From: Streptomyces sp. NRRL F-5122
Lineage (GTDB): Bacteria; Actinomycetota; Actinomycetes; Streptomycetales; Streptomycetaceae
Reading direction: 5' to 3'
Assembly (NCBI RefSeq): GCF_001507435.1
Contig: NZ_LMWH01000059.1
Span: forward strand, 107,669-171,668
Length of the DNA: 64,000 bases
The notes beneath the pieces were generated by a model, which made no database searches, was not told the DNA's origin, and was given only the letters and a program-made list of their open reading frames with translations. Position numbers and translations under genes: made by a program. Shown here piece after piece: positions 1 to 9,184 of the stretch. Numbering within the stretch: the stretch's first letter is position 1; each line of letters begins with the position of its first letter.

Positions 1-722
1 AGCACGAGGCCCAGGCGGTCGGGCGCACCCGGCTTCAGCCCGCGGCGCCGCCCGCACCGCGTGCGCGGCGCCGCGGCCGCACGGTCGCGCTGGTCCTCGC
101 GGTGGCCGCGGTCGTCGGCGCGGCGGGCGCGGTGGCCGTGAACTGGTTCGCCGACCGGGACACCGGTACCGGCCTGTCCGTCGGTTCCACCTCCACCTCC
201 ACCTCCACCTCCACCTCCACCTCGGCCTCGCCCGCCCAGGGTTCGCAGCAGGCCGGGAGCGGCCTGCCCGACGGGTGGGTGCGCAAGAAGGATCCGGTGG
301 TGGGCTTCACCATCGCCCTTCCGGGCAAGCAGTGGAAGCGCAAGAAGTACGACTCCTTCCAGACCGACTACACGCCCGACGGCGGCCGGCACTTCATCCG
401 CATAGCCATCGACGACTCGCCGGACTTCGACGAGTCGTACGAGCACCAGGTCGACCTCGAACAGCAGATTCAGGGGCTGACCGACTACAACCGGGTGACG
501 CTGCACAAGAACATCTACCGCGACTGCCCAGGCTCCGAATGGGAGTTCACGTTCACCGCGGTGACGCCGTTCCCCGGTCCGCGCCATGACATCGAGGAGA
601 CGTACATCGGCCGCAACGGAGTCGAGTACGCCATCTACATGTCCGGTCCGGCGGAGGACTGGGACACGATGCGCAAGCAGTTCGACGTGCTGCTGAGGGC
701 CTGGCGTCAGCCGACCGGCTGA
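1..722 (+). CDS. C-terminal part of a membrane-anchored Ser/Thr protein kinase (5' end outside window)
   Basis: The reading frame is open from the window edge (frame beginning at base 3) to TGA at 720-722, giving 239 visible residues. A basic stretch (RARRRGR) precedes one membrane segment at about visible residues 27-48. A Ser-Thr linker follows, then an extracellular domain beginning near LPDGWVRKK and ending at LLRAWRQPTG. No kinase motifs are visible because they would lie upstream. The kinase call rests on two complete downstream neighbours with the same tail architecture: membrane segment, Ser/Pro linker and a roughly 150-residue outer domain ending close to the stop. It is probably the first of three tandem receptor kinases. 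A kinase-less membrane protein with the same outer domain, like the one at 60268-61365, is the alternative. Confidence 0.7.
   Translation, partial: HEAQAVGRTRLQPAAPPAPRARRRGRTVALVLAVAAVVGAAGAVAVNWFADRDTGTGLSVGSTSTSTSTSTSTSASPAQGSQQAGSGLPDGWVRKKDPVVGFTIALPGKQWKRKKYDSFQTDYTPDGGRHFIRIAIDDSPDFDESYEHQVDLEQQIQGLTDYNRVTLHKNIYRDCPGSEWEFTFTAVTPFPGPRHDIEETYIGRNGVEYAIYMSGPAEDWDTMRKQFDVLLRAWRQPTG
186..221 (+). repeat. Six-copy TCCACC hexamer encoding a Ser-Thr linker
   Basis: Six perfect head-to-tail copies of TCCACC occupy these bases. In the gene frame they encode six Ser-Thr dipeptides just outside the predicted membrane segment of the partial kinase. A perfect DNA-level repeat, rather than mixed codons, suggests the linker length can change by slippage. 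Confidence 0.9.
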
Positions 723-860
723 CGGCCGGGGCCAGCACGCCCCCTCGTGCGCCCCCGAACGTCCACCGCACCTCGTCCGTACGCCCTCTTGCGTCGCTTG
801 TCGGCCACTGTGACGACAGCGTCCGGGAGGGTTCGTGTCCCGTGCGGCATCATGGGGCTC

Positions 861-2516
861 ATGGGGACCGAGGGGGGACACGTCCGTGTGATAGCGGGCC
901 GCTACCGGCTTCAGGAGCGGATCGGCCGGGGCGGCATGGGCGTCGTCTGGCGGGCGACCGACGAGTTGCTCGGCCGGCAGGTCGCGGTCAAGGAGCTCGT
1001 CCTCGACACCTCGCTCTCCACCGAAGAGGCCCGGCTGCAGCGCGAGCGCACCCTGCGGGAGGCGCGCGCGGTCGCGCAGTTGCGGCACCCGCACATCATC
1101 GTCGTGCACGACGTCGTCGAGCACGACGAGCGTCCCTACATCGTGATGGAGCTGATCGTCGGAGGCTCGCTCGCCGAGCGCCTGGCCGACCGCGGACCCG
1201 TCGACGCGCGCGAGGCCGCCCGGATCGGCATCGCCCTGCTGGGCGCGCTGCGCCGCGCGCACGAATCGGGTGTGCTGCACCGCGACCTCAAGCCCGCGAA
1301 CGTGCTGATGGAGGCGGAGACCGACCGCGTCGTCCTCACCGACTTCGGTATCGCGCAGGTCGAGGGCGCCACCACGCTCACCGAGAGCGGCTCCTTCGTC
1401 GGCTCGCCCGAGTACACCGCGCCCGAGCGGATGTCCGGGGTGCGCACCGGGCCCGAGTCCGATCTGTGGTCACTGGGTGCGCTGCTGTGCGCCGTGCTCA
1501 GCGGCGAGTCGCCGTTCCGGCGGGACTCGTTGGGCGGGATCCTGCATGCGGTGGTCGTCGACGAGATCCGGCCTCCCGCGCAGGCTCAGCCGATCCTTCC
1601 CGTCGTACGAGGGCTGCTGGAGCGCGATCCGGGCCGGCGTCTGGACGGAGCGGAGGCGGAGCGGCTGCTGCGGGAGTTCCTGGAGACCGGACGGACGCCG
1701 AGGGTGCCGGTGGCGTACACACCGACGCAGCGGGACATGCCCCGGCGCGTCGTGCCGCCGGTCCCGTGGGACGGGCGCGAGGCGGCCGCGCGGCAGGCGG
1801 GAGCCGGATCCACGGCGGGCAAGCCGTCCGCACGGGGCGCCCTGGTCGCGGCCGCGCTGGTCGCGGCGATGGCCGGAGCAGGCGTCTCGGCGGCTGCGCT
1901 GCTGCTGCGCGACGGCGGTGGCGCCCCCGGCACGCCCGCGAGTTCGTCGCCGCCGCGTACATCGGTGGGCACGGAGCCGTCCGGCCTGGGGTCCGCGCCC
2001 GCCCCCACGGTGACGGTGACGCGCCCGCCCTCCTCGGCCCCGGCGTCTCCTGCGGCATCGGCCCCGGTACCCGGGGCGCCCTCCGGGTACCGGCGCATAC
2101 GGGACGCGGGAAGGTTCTCGCTCGCCGTGCCGGAAGGGTTCACGCGTGTCCCGCAGGGCGAGCGGATCTTCTACATGTCGCCCGGCCGGACGTTCCGCAT
2201 CGGCATCAAGGCGGCCGAACCCGAAGAGGGCGGCCCGCTCGCGGTGATGCGGCGCTCGGCCGCCGACGGGCCGGACAACAACCCGGGTTACCGGGACGGC
2301 CGGGTCGTCGGCACGTCGCACGGCGGGAACCCGGCGGCGCTCTGGGAGTTCACCTGGAACGGCTTCTCCGCGGCCGAGGGCCCGCGGCACACCTACGACC
2401 TGTGCTGGGAGCAGGGCGGCCGGATGTACGACGTGTGGGTGTCGGCGCCGGTCGGGAAGGTGCGGGAGGCGAAGGAGTACTTCGACGTCGCGGTGGACAC
2501 GTTCGTCCCGTCCTGA
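861..2516 (+). CDS. Receptor-type Ser/Thr protein kinase (PknB-like), single membrane segment
   Basis: A 551-residue Hanks-type kinase. Visible motifs are the glycine loop GRGGMGVVW (residues 22-30), catalytic Lys44 in VAVKEL, HRDLKPANVL with Asp142, the metal-binding DFG at 161-163 and the GSPEYTAPE P+1 loop. The kinase fold ends near residue 275. A Pro/Arg-rich stretch leads to a membrane segment at about 327-350, a Ser/Pro linker and an extracellular domain starting at RFSLAVPEGF. There are no PASTA repeats. The ATG at 861 is chosen because MGTEG-xx-RVIAGRYRL is, from memory, the usual start in Streptomyces homologues. The ATG at 852 and the GTG at 888 (after an AGGGGGGA purine run) are alternatives. 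It is the second of three tandem kinases; the sensed signal is unknown. Confidence 0.93.
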   Translation: MGTEGGHVRVIAGRYRLQERIGRGGMGVVWRATDELLGRQVAVKELVLDTSLSTEEARLQRERTLREARAVAQLRHPHIIVVHDVVEHDERPYIVMELIVGGSLAERLADRGPVDAREAARIGIALLGALRRAHESGVLHRDLKPANVLMEAETDRVVLTDFGIAQVEGATTLTESGSFVGSPEYTAPERMSGVRTGPESDLWSLGALLCAVLSGESPFRRDSLGGILHAVVVDEIRPPAQAQPILPVVRGLLERDPGRRLDGAEAERLLREFLETGRTPRVPVAYTPTQRDMPRRVVPPVPWDGREAAARQAGAGSTAGKPSARGALVAAALVAAMAGAGVSAAALLLRDGGGAPGTPASSSPPRTSVGTEPSGLGSAPAPTVTVTRPPSSAPASPAASAPVPGAPSGYRRIRDAGRFSLAVPEGFTRVPQGERIFYMSPGRTFRIGIKAAEPEEGGPLAVMRRSAADGPDNNPGYRDGRVVGTSHGGNPAALWEFTWNGFSAAEGPRHTYDLCWEQGGRMYDVWVSAPVGKVREAKEYFDVAVDTFVPS

Positions 2517-2608
2517 ACCGGAGACATCTCACCCGGTGCGTCACGGGTCTGTGACCGGTGTGGGACGGGGGGTGGCTGAAGGAGCGCCCGCACGATAAGC
2601 ATGAGCGC

Positions 2609-4258
2609 ATGAGCACATACGGGGGAGGGCCTCAACGGCCCGACGAGCCGACGAGTTTCGGACTGCAGGCGCCGCGGCCCGGCGTGCCGTACCCGGGAAA
2701 CCCGTACGCACAGCCGCAACCGCAGGCGACCTCCCAGCCCCAGGCCGTCCCCACCCGGGTCGCACCGGACGCGCCGCGGGAGCCGGGGGCCGGGCGGCTC
2801 GTCGCAGGCCGCTACCGGCTGCTCGCCAAGCTCGGCCACGGGGGCATGGGCACGGTGTGGCGGGCCAAGGACGAGACGGTGGACCGTGAGGTGGCCGTCA
2901 AGGAACCGAGGGTCCCCGACCACCTCCCCGAGCGCGAACAGGCCAACGCCTACGAGCGGATGCGCCGTGAGGCACGGGCCGCCGCGCGTCTGGACCATCC
3001 CTCCGTCGTGAACGTGCACGACGTGGCGGTCGTCGACGGCAGGCCCTGGATCGTGATGGAGCTGGTGCAGGGCCGGTCCCTGGGCGATGTACTCCAGGAG
3101 GGCACGCTCGGGGTGCGCGAGGCGGCGAGGATCGGCCTCGAGGTGCTCGGCGCGCTGGAGGCCGCGCACGCGGCGGGCATCCTGCACCGCGATGTGAAGC
3201 CCGCCAACGTCCTGCTCGGCCGGTACGACCGGGTCGTGCTGACCGACTTCGGCATCGCGCAGATCGAGGGCGAGACGAATCTGACGGACACGGGTGGCTT
3301 CGTCGGCTCGCCCGAGTACATCGCGCCGGAGCGGGTGCTGGGCCGGCGCCCCGGGCCGGCGTCCGATCTGTGGTCGCTCGGTGTGGTGCTGTACGCGGCG
3401 ACGGAGGGTGTCTCGCCGTTCCGCCGCGCCAACACCCCCGCCACTCTCCAGTCCGTCCTCCACGCCACTCCGACGGCCCCGGCCCGCGGTCCGCTCGCCG
3501 ACGTGATCAACGGCCTGCTGACCAAGGAGCCCGAGCGACGCCCGGACGCGGCCGAGGTCCGGCGTCTGCTGCAGGAGGCGGTGAGAGAGCCGCAGCCGAC
3601 GCAGGGTGTGCCGCTCACCGTCCCCGGCGGCCGAGGCGTGCGTCTCGGCCGCAAGGCGCTGCTCGGGATCGGCGCCGCGGTCGTAGCGGCGGCGGCGGTG
3701 ATCGCTCTGGTCGTCGCGGACCCGTTCGCGGGGCCGCTGCCGGACGGCTGGAAGCAGCACCGGGAGAAGGCGCTGGGCGCGACGCTCGCGGTGCCCGCGA
3801 ACTACCGGGTGTACAGGCCCGCGAAGGACGACACCGACAAGAACTGGGTGACGTACTCCGATCTGAGCGGCAGCATCTCGGTCGTGCTGCATCTGGCGCG
3901 GGGGTCCGAGGACAGCTCCCATCAGATCAAGGACTCCTCGGCGGCCGAGATGTACGCGGAGAACGGCGAGTTCAAGGACAGCGGCGCCTACGAACTGCAG
4001 ATGGCATCGGGTCCGAAGAAGACGCACCCGGAGGTGATCCGCTACCGAGGCCGGCCGGCCGCGCAGAACACGGTTGCCTATACGACGAACGACAGCCGGA
4101 ATCCGCTTCCGCGCGAGCTGAAGATCTTCTACTACAAGAACTCGGCCGGCGACATGTACAAGCTCACCGTCGGCTACCCCGGCGACGGCGACTTCACGGA
4201 GCGCGGACGTGAGGTGGCGCGCACGGCGATCGCGAACCTGGGCGTCGACAGGTTGTAG
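2609..4258 (+). CDS. Receptor-type Ser/Thr protein kinase (PknB-like), Pro/Gln-rich N-terminus
   Basis: A 549-residue Hanks kinase. The first 60 or so residues are Pro/Gln-rich and disordered. The kinase domain follows, with the loop GHGGMGTVW, catalytic Lys98, HRDVKPANVL (Asp195), DFG from residue 213 and GSPEYIAPE. A membrane segment (about 351-373) is followed by an extracellular domain opening with LPDGWKQHREKALGATLAVP, recognisably the same family as in the two preceding genes. The start is the ATG at 2609 (MSTYGG); upstream in-frame codons lack coding character. A GAAGGAG motif lies 24 bases upstream, too far to be a normal ribosome site. It lies 92 bases after the previous kinase stop, so it may be co-transcribed with it. 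Confidence 0.93.
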   Translation: MSTYGGGPQRPDEPTSFGLQAPRPGVPYPGNPYAQPQPQATSQPQAVPTRVAPDAPREPGAGRLVAGRYRLLAKLGHGGMGTVWRAKDETVDREVAVKEPRVPDHLPEREQANAYERMRREARAAARLDHPSVVNVHDVAVVDGRPWIVMELVQGRSLGDVLQEGTLGVREAARIGLEVLGALEAAHAAGILHRDVKPANVLLGRYDRVVLTDFGIAQIEGETNLTDTGGFVGSPEYIAPERVLGRRPGPASDLWSLGVVLYAATEGVSPFRRANTPATLQSVLHATPTAPARGPLADVINGLLTKEPERRPDAAEVRRLLQEAVREPQPTQGVPLTVPGGRGVRLGRKALLGIGAAVVAAAAVIALVVADPFAGPLPDGWKQHREKALGATLAVPANYRVYRPAKDDTDKNWVTYSDLSGSISVVLHLARGSEDSSHQIKDSSAAEMYAENGEFKDSGAYELQMASGPKKTHPEVIRYRGRPAAQNTVAYTTNDSRNPLPRELKIFYYKNSAGDMYKLTVGYPGDGDFTERGREVARTAIANLGVDRL

Positions 4259-4460
4259 CGAAGTGCGTCCGGCGTTCTCGCCGCGGACGGGGGGCCCCGG
4301 GCCAGGGCCCGCCCGAAAGTCGCCACCGGCGCGGTGATCTCCTGACAACGCCCTGATCAGCGCATTTGCTGCCAGCGGTCACTGGCGCGGTGTGGACACC
4401 CCGTGAAAGCCCGTTACCGACGGGTACCCAAACCCTCCGACCCGTCATACCCTGCGCGTC

Positions 4461-6101
4461 ATGACGGACTCGCAGGCCCCGGAGAAGGCCACCGACAAGA
4501 CCGGTTCGGGCACGGCCGGCACCAATCCCCTCGCGCCGTCCCCCGCCGGCGCCCGCACCGCCGTCGACGTGGTCACGCCCGAGCTGGTGGCCCAGCTCAC
4601 CAAGGGAGTGGTCGGCTCCGGCCGCACCGCCAACCACACGCCGTTCACCGGTGAGAAGCTGGCGGACCTGCCCGAGTCCACGCCCGAGGACGTGGCCGAG
4701 GCGTTCGCGCAGGCCCGCAAGGCCCAGCCGACGTGGGCGGCGACGCCCGTGCGGCAGCGCGCCGCCGTCCTGCTGCGCTTCCACGACCTGGTGCTGGAGC
4801 GCCAGGCCGAGGTCCTGGACCTGATCCAGCTGGAGACCGGCAAGGCGCGCCTGCACGCCCACGAGGAGGTGCAGGCCGTCGCCGTCGCGTCCCGCCACTA
4901 CGGCCGCAAGGCGCCCTCGTACCTGGGTCCCAAGCGGCACACGGGCGCCGTGCCCACCCTGACCCGCGTCACCGAACTGCGCCATCCGCGGGGCGTCGTC
5001 GGCCAGATCGCACCCTGGAACTACCCCCTGGAACTGTCGGTCGGCGACGCGCTCCCGGCCTTCGTCGCGGGCAACGCCGTTGTGATGAAGCCCGACACGG
5101 AGACCTGCCTGACCGCGTTGTGGGCACGGGACCTGCTGATCGAGGCGGGGCTGCCCGCCGAGGTGTTCCAGATCGTCATCGGCGACGGCCCGGTCGTCGG
5201 CCCGGAGGTCGTCCGGCACGCCGACTACGTCTCCTTCACCGGTTCCACCCGCACCGGCCGTGAGGTCGCCCAGGGCGCCGCCGCCCGTCTCGTCGGAGTC
5301 TCGCTCGAACTCGGCGGCAAGAACGCCATGCTGGTCCTCGAGGACGCCGACATCGAGAAGGCTGCCGCAGGCGCCGTGCGCGCCTGCTTCTCCTCGGCCG
5401 GCCAACTCTGCATCTCCATCGAGCGGTTGTACGTCCACGAATCGATCGCGGACGCCTTCCTGGAGCGTTTCGCGGCCCGCACCAGGGCGCTGCGGCTCGG
5501 CACGTCCCTCGCGTACGGCGCGGACATGGGTTCGCTGGTCGGCGAGCGGCAGTTGCAGACCGTGACCCGGCATGTCGAGGAAGCCCAGGCCAAGGGCGCG
5601 AAGGTGCTGGCCGGCGGGGTCGCCCGCCCGGACATCGGTCCCTACTTCTACGAGCCCACCATCCTCGACGGGGTCGAGGCGCCCATGTCGGTCTGCGCGG
5701 AGGAGACCTTCGGCCCGGTCGTGTCGATCTACCGTTTCAGGACGGAGGACGAGGCGGTCGAGCGCGCCAACTCCACGGCGTACGGCCTGAACTCCTCCGT
5801 GTGGACGAAGGACGGGCGACGCGGCCGCGCGGTCGCCGCCCGGCTGCGCACCGGCACGGTCAACGTCAACGAGGGCTATGCGCCCGCGTACGGCAGCGTC
5901 CAGTCACCGATGGGCGGCATGAAGGACTCGGGGCTCGGCCGGCGCCACGGCTCCGAGGGCATTCTCAAGTACACCGAGGCCCAGACCGTGGCCCATCAGC
6001 GGCTGCTGCCGATGGCGCCGTCGCTCGGCATGGACGACGAGAAGTACGCGGCGTTCATGAGCCGCAGCCTTCGGGTGATGAAGGCGTTCCGCCTCCGCTA
6101 G
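4461..6101 (+). CDS. gabD2: Succinic semialdehyde dehydrogenase (GabD2-type aldehyde dehydrogenase)
   Basis: A 546-residue NAD(P)-dependent aldehyde dehydrogenase. PWNYPLELSVGDALPAFVAGN is the cofactor-domain signature, Glu283 lies in LELGGKN and the catalytic cysteine is Cys317 in SAGQLCIS. The long N-terminal extension and the sequence GRTANHTPFTGEKLADLP fit the actinobacterial GabD2 branch, which oxidises succinic semialdehyde to succinate. The ATG at 4461 has no ribosome site, but TACCCT (4448-4453) lies seven bases before it, so a leaderless transcript is likely. Only 29 bases separate it from the GMC oxidoreductase, suggesting an operon. The substrate is inferred from family resemblance. 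Confidence 0.88.
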   Translation: MTDSQAPEKATDKTGSGTAGTNPLAPSPAGARTAVDVVTPELVAQLTKGVVGSGRTANHTPFTGEKLADLPESTPEDVAEAFAQARKAQPTWAATPVRQRAAVLLRFHDLVLERQAEVLDLIQLETGKARLHAHEEVQAVAVASRHYGRKAPSYLGPKRHTGAVPTLTRVTELRHPRGVVGQIAPWNYPLELSVGDALPAFVAGNAVVMKPDTETCLTALWARDLLIEAGLPAEVFQIVIGDGPVVGPEVVRHADYVSFTGSTRTGREVAQGAAARLVGVSLELGGKNAMLVLEDADIEKAAAGAVRACFSSAGQLCISIERLYVHESIADAFLERFAARTRALRLGTSLAYGADMGSLVGERQLQTVTRHVEEAQAKGAKVLAGGVARPDIGPYFYEPTILDGVEAPMSVCAEETFGPVVSIYRFRTEDEAVERANSTAYGLNSSVWTKDGRRGRAVAARLRTGTVNVNEGYAPAYGSVQSPMGGMKDSGLGRRHGSEGILKYTEAQTVAHQRLLPMAPSLGMDDEKYAAFMSRSLRVMKAFRLR

Positions 6102-6130
6102 ACAGCACCAACTCTCGACGAGGAGAGCAC

Positions 6131-7936
6131 GTGTCACAGGAGAACTCCGTCCGCGATCAGGGCGACGACGCCTACGACTACGACGTCGTCGTCGTCGGCT
6201 CAGGCTTCGGCGGTTCGGTCACCGCGCTGCGTCTGACCGAGAAGGGCTATCGGGTGGGTGTCCTGGAGGCAGGCCGCCGCTTCACGCGTGAGTCGCTGCC
6301 GAAGAACTCCTGGGATCTCAGGAACTACCTGTGGGCGCCGGCCCTGGGTATGTACGGCATCCAGCGCATCCACCTGCTGGGCAATGTGATGGTGCTCGCG
6401 GGCGCCGGGGTCGGCGGCGGCTCCCTCAACTACGCCAACACCCTCTACGTCCCGCCCAAGGCCTTCTTCGACGACCCGCAGTGGAAGGGGATCACCGACT
6501 GGCAGGAGGAGTTGAAGCCGTACTACGACCAGGCGCGGCGCATGCTGGGCGTGCGGCTCAACCCGACCCTCACGCCGTCGGACGTCCATCTCAAGGCGGC
6601 CGCCGAGCGGATGGGCGTGGGCGACACCTTCCACATGGCGCCGGTCGGCGTCTTCTTCGGCGACGGCGAGGACGCGGACGGCACGGTCACGGTCACGCCC
6701 GGCGAGGAGGTCCCGGACCCGTACTTCGGCGGCGCCGGACCCGCCCGCCGGGCCTGCACCGAATGCGGCGAGTGCATGACGGGCTGCCGCCACGGCGCGA
6801 AGAACACCCTGAACGAGAACTACCTCTACCTGGCCGAGAAGGCCGGTGCGGTCGTCCACCCCATGACGACGGTCGTGTCGGTCACGGACGACTCGCAGGG
6901 CGGATACGCCGTCGCGACCCTGCCGACGGACGACAAACGCAAGGGCGAGGGGCGGCTGTTCAAGGCGCGGCAGGTCGTCGTCGCGGCGGGTACCTACGGG
7001 ACGCAGACCTTGCTGCACCGCATGAAGACCAACGGCCAGCTGCCCCGGATCTCGGACCGGCTGGGCGAGCTGACCCGCACCAACTCCGAGGCGCTGGTCG
7101 GCGCCCAGACGGACGACCGCCGTTACCGCAAGGCGCACGGCGGGGCCAAGGCCGACTTCACGCAGGGTGTGGCGATCACGTCCTCGATCCACCCGGACGG
7201 GGACACGCACATCGAGCCGGTCCGCTACGGCAAGGGGTCGAACGCGATGGGCGGACTGTCGATCCTCCAGGTCCCCTACGCGGACGGCTCCTCGCGCGCC
7301 CTGGCCTGGCTCGCCAACGTGGCGCGCCACCCGTGGCTGCTGGTCCGGTCCCTGTCCAACCGCCGCTGGTCGGAGCGGACCATCATCGGCCTGGTGATGC
7401 AGTCGCTGGACAACTCCCTGACGACCTATCTGAAGCCGAAGGGTCCCGGCAAGGGACTGCTGACCGCCCGGCAGGGGCACGGCGCCCCGAACCCCAAGCA
7501 GATCAGGACCGCCTCGACGGCGGCGTCCGCGATCGCCGAGGAGATCAACGGCTTTCCCGGCAGCAACGTGGGTGAGCTCATGGGCACCCCGCTGACCGCC
7601 CACTTCCTCGGCGGCTGCCCGATCGGCGCCTCGCACGAGGAGGGAGTGATCGATCCGTACCACCGGCTGTTCGGCCACCCCGGCATCTCGGTGGTCGACG
7701 GGGCCGCGGTGTCCGCGAACCTGGGCGTCAACCCCTCGCTGACGATCACGGCCCAGGCCGAGCGGGCGATGTCGTACTGGCCGAACAAGGGGGAGCTCGA
7801 CCCGCGTCCGGCACAGGGCGCGGGGTACGAACGCCTCAAGCCGGTGGAACCCCTGCATCCGGCGGTGCCGGTGGAGGCGTTCGGGGCGCTGCGACTGCCG
7901 TTCCTCGGAATGCCGGCGGTGCCGCCGAAGAAGTAG
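6131..7936 (+). CDS. GMC-family FAD oxidoreductase with a cysteine cluster (cholesterol-oxidase-like)
   Basis: A 601-residue flavoprotein. The FAD-binding GSGFGGS starts at residue 23, followed by a GGSLNYAN signature. HFLGGCPIG (His491) and VNPSLTITA near the C-terminus are the GMC active-site and FAD-closing blocks. An unusual cluster C209-TE-C212-GE-C215-MTG-C219 lies in the middle and is also seen in cholesterol-oxidase-like GMC proteins; it could bind metal or an Fe-S centre. The GTG start at 6131 follows GAGGAG at a good distance, so the open frame extending upstream to 5801 is not used. There is no signal peptide or Tat motif, so it is probably cytosolic. The substrate is unknown; the operon partner suggests an alcohol-to-aldehyde-to-acid route. 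Confidence 0.88.
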   Translation: MSQENSVRDQGDDAYDYDVVVVGSGFGGSVTALRLTEKGYRVGVLEAGRRFTRESLPKNSWDLRNYLWAPALGMYGIQRIHLLGNVMVLAGAGVGGGSLNYANTLYVPPKAFFDDPQWKGITDWQEELKPYYDQARRMLGVRLNPTLTPSDVHLKAAAERMGVGDTFHMAPVGVFFGDGEDADGTVTVTPGEEVPDPYFGGAGPARRACTECGECMTGCRHGAKNTLNENYLYLAEKAGAVVHPMTTVVSVTDDSQGGYAVATLPTDDKRKGEGRLFKARQVVVAAGTYGTQTLLHRMKTNGQLPRISDRLGELTRTNSEALVGAQTDDRRYRKAHGGAKADFTQGVAITSSIHPDGDTHIEPVRYGKGSNAMGGLSILQVPYADGSSRALAWLANVARHPWLLVRSLSNRRWSERTIIGLVMQSLDNSLTTYLKPKGPGKGLLTARQGHGAPNPKQIRTASTAASAIAEEINGFPGSNVGELMGTPLTAHFLGGCPIGASHEEGVIDPYHRLFGHPGISVVDGAAVSANLGVNPSLTITAQAERAMSYWPNKGELDPRPAQGAGYERLKPVEPLHPAVPVEAFGALRLPFLGMPAVPPKK

Positions 7937-7944
7937 CGGAACCG

Positions 7945-7990
7945 AAGAAGAAGGACCTGAGCCCCCCTCCGAGCCCAGGTCCTTCTTCTT
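7945..7990. terminator. Bidirectional terminator hairpin
   Basis: Two 18-base arms (7945-7962 and 7973-7990) pair with one mismatch around a 10-base loop. The arms start with a purine run and end in CTTCTTCTT, giving U-rich tails in both directions. It lies between the end of the GMC oxidoreductase gene and the convergent end of the LAETG gene. Confidence 0.9.
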
Positions 7991-8044
7991 GTGTGCGAGG
8001 CGCTCGGGACGCCTGACGCAGTCTGTGCGGCGGTCCTTCAGGCC

Positions 8045-9085
8045 TTACGCGGCCTGACCACCCGTCTTCCGGCGCCGCACCGCGAACACGGCACCGCCAC
8101 CGGCGACGACCGCGATACCGCCGACCAGGGCGATCATGGGCAGGGCGGAGCTGGAGCCGGTCTCGGCGAGGCTGCCCGTGGCGTCGACCTCGCTCACCTC
8201 GGTGAGGGAGCCGCCGGTCTGCGGCTTGGCTTCGTTCGGGTGACCGGCGTCGGAGCCCGCGGCGAGGATGTCGAAGAAGTAGATCCAGCCCTTCGGGTCA
8301 TCGGCCATCCAGCAGCCCTCGGCGTCCGAGTACTGGGCGAAGCCGCCGGTCACGCCGATGGCGTCCGGCACCTTGCCGCTGACGCTCAGCCGCAGCTTGA
8401 ACGAGGTCGACTGACCGGCGCCGAGCGAGAACGCGGGGAACGTGCCACCCTCGCCCGCGGCGTCCGCGACCGTGTGCCACGTGCCGCTCGCCGAGTCGAA
8501 GACCTCGACGGCGATCTTGCCGGAGTAGTCCTTCCCGTCCCAGCCTTCCGCGGCGACACCGATGAGCGGCTTGATGTCCTTGATCTCGTTGTCGCCGTGG
8601 TTGGAGACGTTGAACGAGAACGCCTTCCAGCCGCTGCCCGCGACGATCGTCTCGGGCAGGCCCGACAGACCGCTGCGCAGATCGGCGCTGAGCTGGGTGG
8701 TGTCGTTGCCGTCCTCGTCGGTGCAGAGGTCGGCGGGCTCGGACGGCTCGGTCGAGGGCGTGGCGGAGGCCGGCGGGGTGGAGACGGGTGCCGACTGCGT
8801 CGGGGTCGAGCCGGTCGGGTTGTCGGCCGTCTGCGAGGCGGGCGCCGCCGTCCCCGGCGTGGTCGCCGTGTCGGAGGTCGCCGGCGCCGAGGTCGGCGGG
8901 GTCGACTCGGGCTCCGTGGTGGGAGGAGTCGATTCGGGCGTCGTCTCCGGGGCGGTCGTGACGACGCTGGTGTTCGTGTCCGTGCTGGGCGCGTCGTCCG
9001 CGAACACGGCCGGCGCCGACACGAGCGCGAGTGGTGCTATGGCGGTGGTCGCCGCCGCGGCGACCAGAACGCGACGAAGCTTCAT
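8045..9085 (-). CDS. LAETG-motif cell-wall surface protein (sortase substrate)
   Basis: A 346-residue secreted protein. It has a basic start MKLRR, a hydrophobic signal core ending APAVFA, a long Thr/Pro/Ser/Glu-rich stalk (about 30-125), and a folded domain (about 130-285) with two cysteines. The tail is classic: LAETG at 306-310, a hydrophobic stretch, then RRRK. Class E sortases in Streptomyces recognise LAXTG, so covalent attachment to peptidoglycan is expected; no sortase gene is in the window. The ATG at 9085 follows CTCGAGG at good spacing. The folded domain resembles surface modules of unknown role. Nested inverted repeats lie about 100-165 bases upstream. Confidence 0.9.
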   Translation of the reverse strand: MKLRRVLVAAAATTAIAPLALVSAPAVFADDAPSTDTNTSVVTTAPETTPESTPPTTEPESTPPTSAPATSDTATTPGTAAPASQTADNPTGSTPTQSAPVSTPPASATPSTEPSEPADLCTDEDGNDTTQLSADLRSGLSGLPETIVAGSGWKAFSFNVSNHGDNEIKDIKPLIGVAAEGWDGKDYSGKIAVEVFDSASGTWHTVADAAGEGGTFPAFSLGAGQSTSFKLRLSVSGKVPDAIGVTGGFAQYSDAEGCWMADDPKGWIYFFDILAAGSDAGHPNEAKPQTGGSLTEVSEVDATGSLAETGSSSALPMIALVGGIAVVAGGGAVFAVRRRKTGGQAA

Positions 9086-9184
9086 GAAGACCTCGAGAAG
9101 TCAGGTGTGCCGTGAGAGACACGGCGCAAACTGGGGGGAGGCCTCCGCGTGTGGGGCGCGGGTCGTGGCCCTTGATTCGGTAGG

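Noticed and set aside
186..221. CRISPR-like repeat
   Set aside because: A six-base tandem with no spacers, in frame inside a gene.
2393..4348. 651-residue open frame on the minus strand
   Set aside because: A shadow of the kinase gene on the opposite strand; no motifs or ribosome site.
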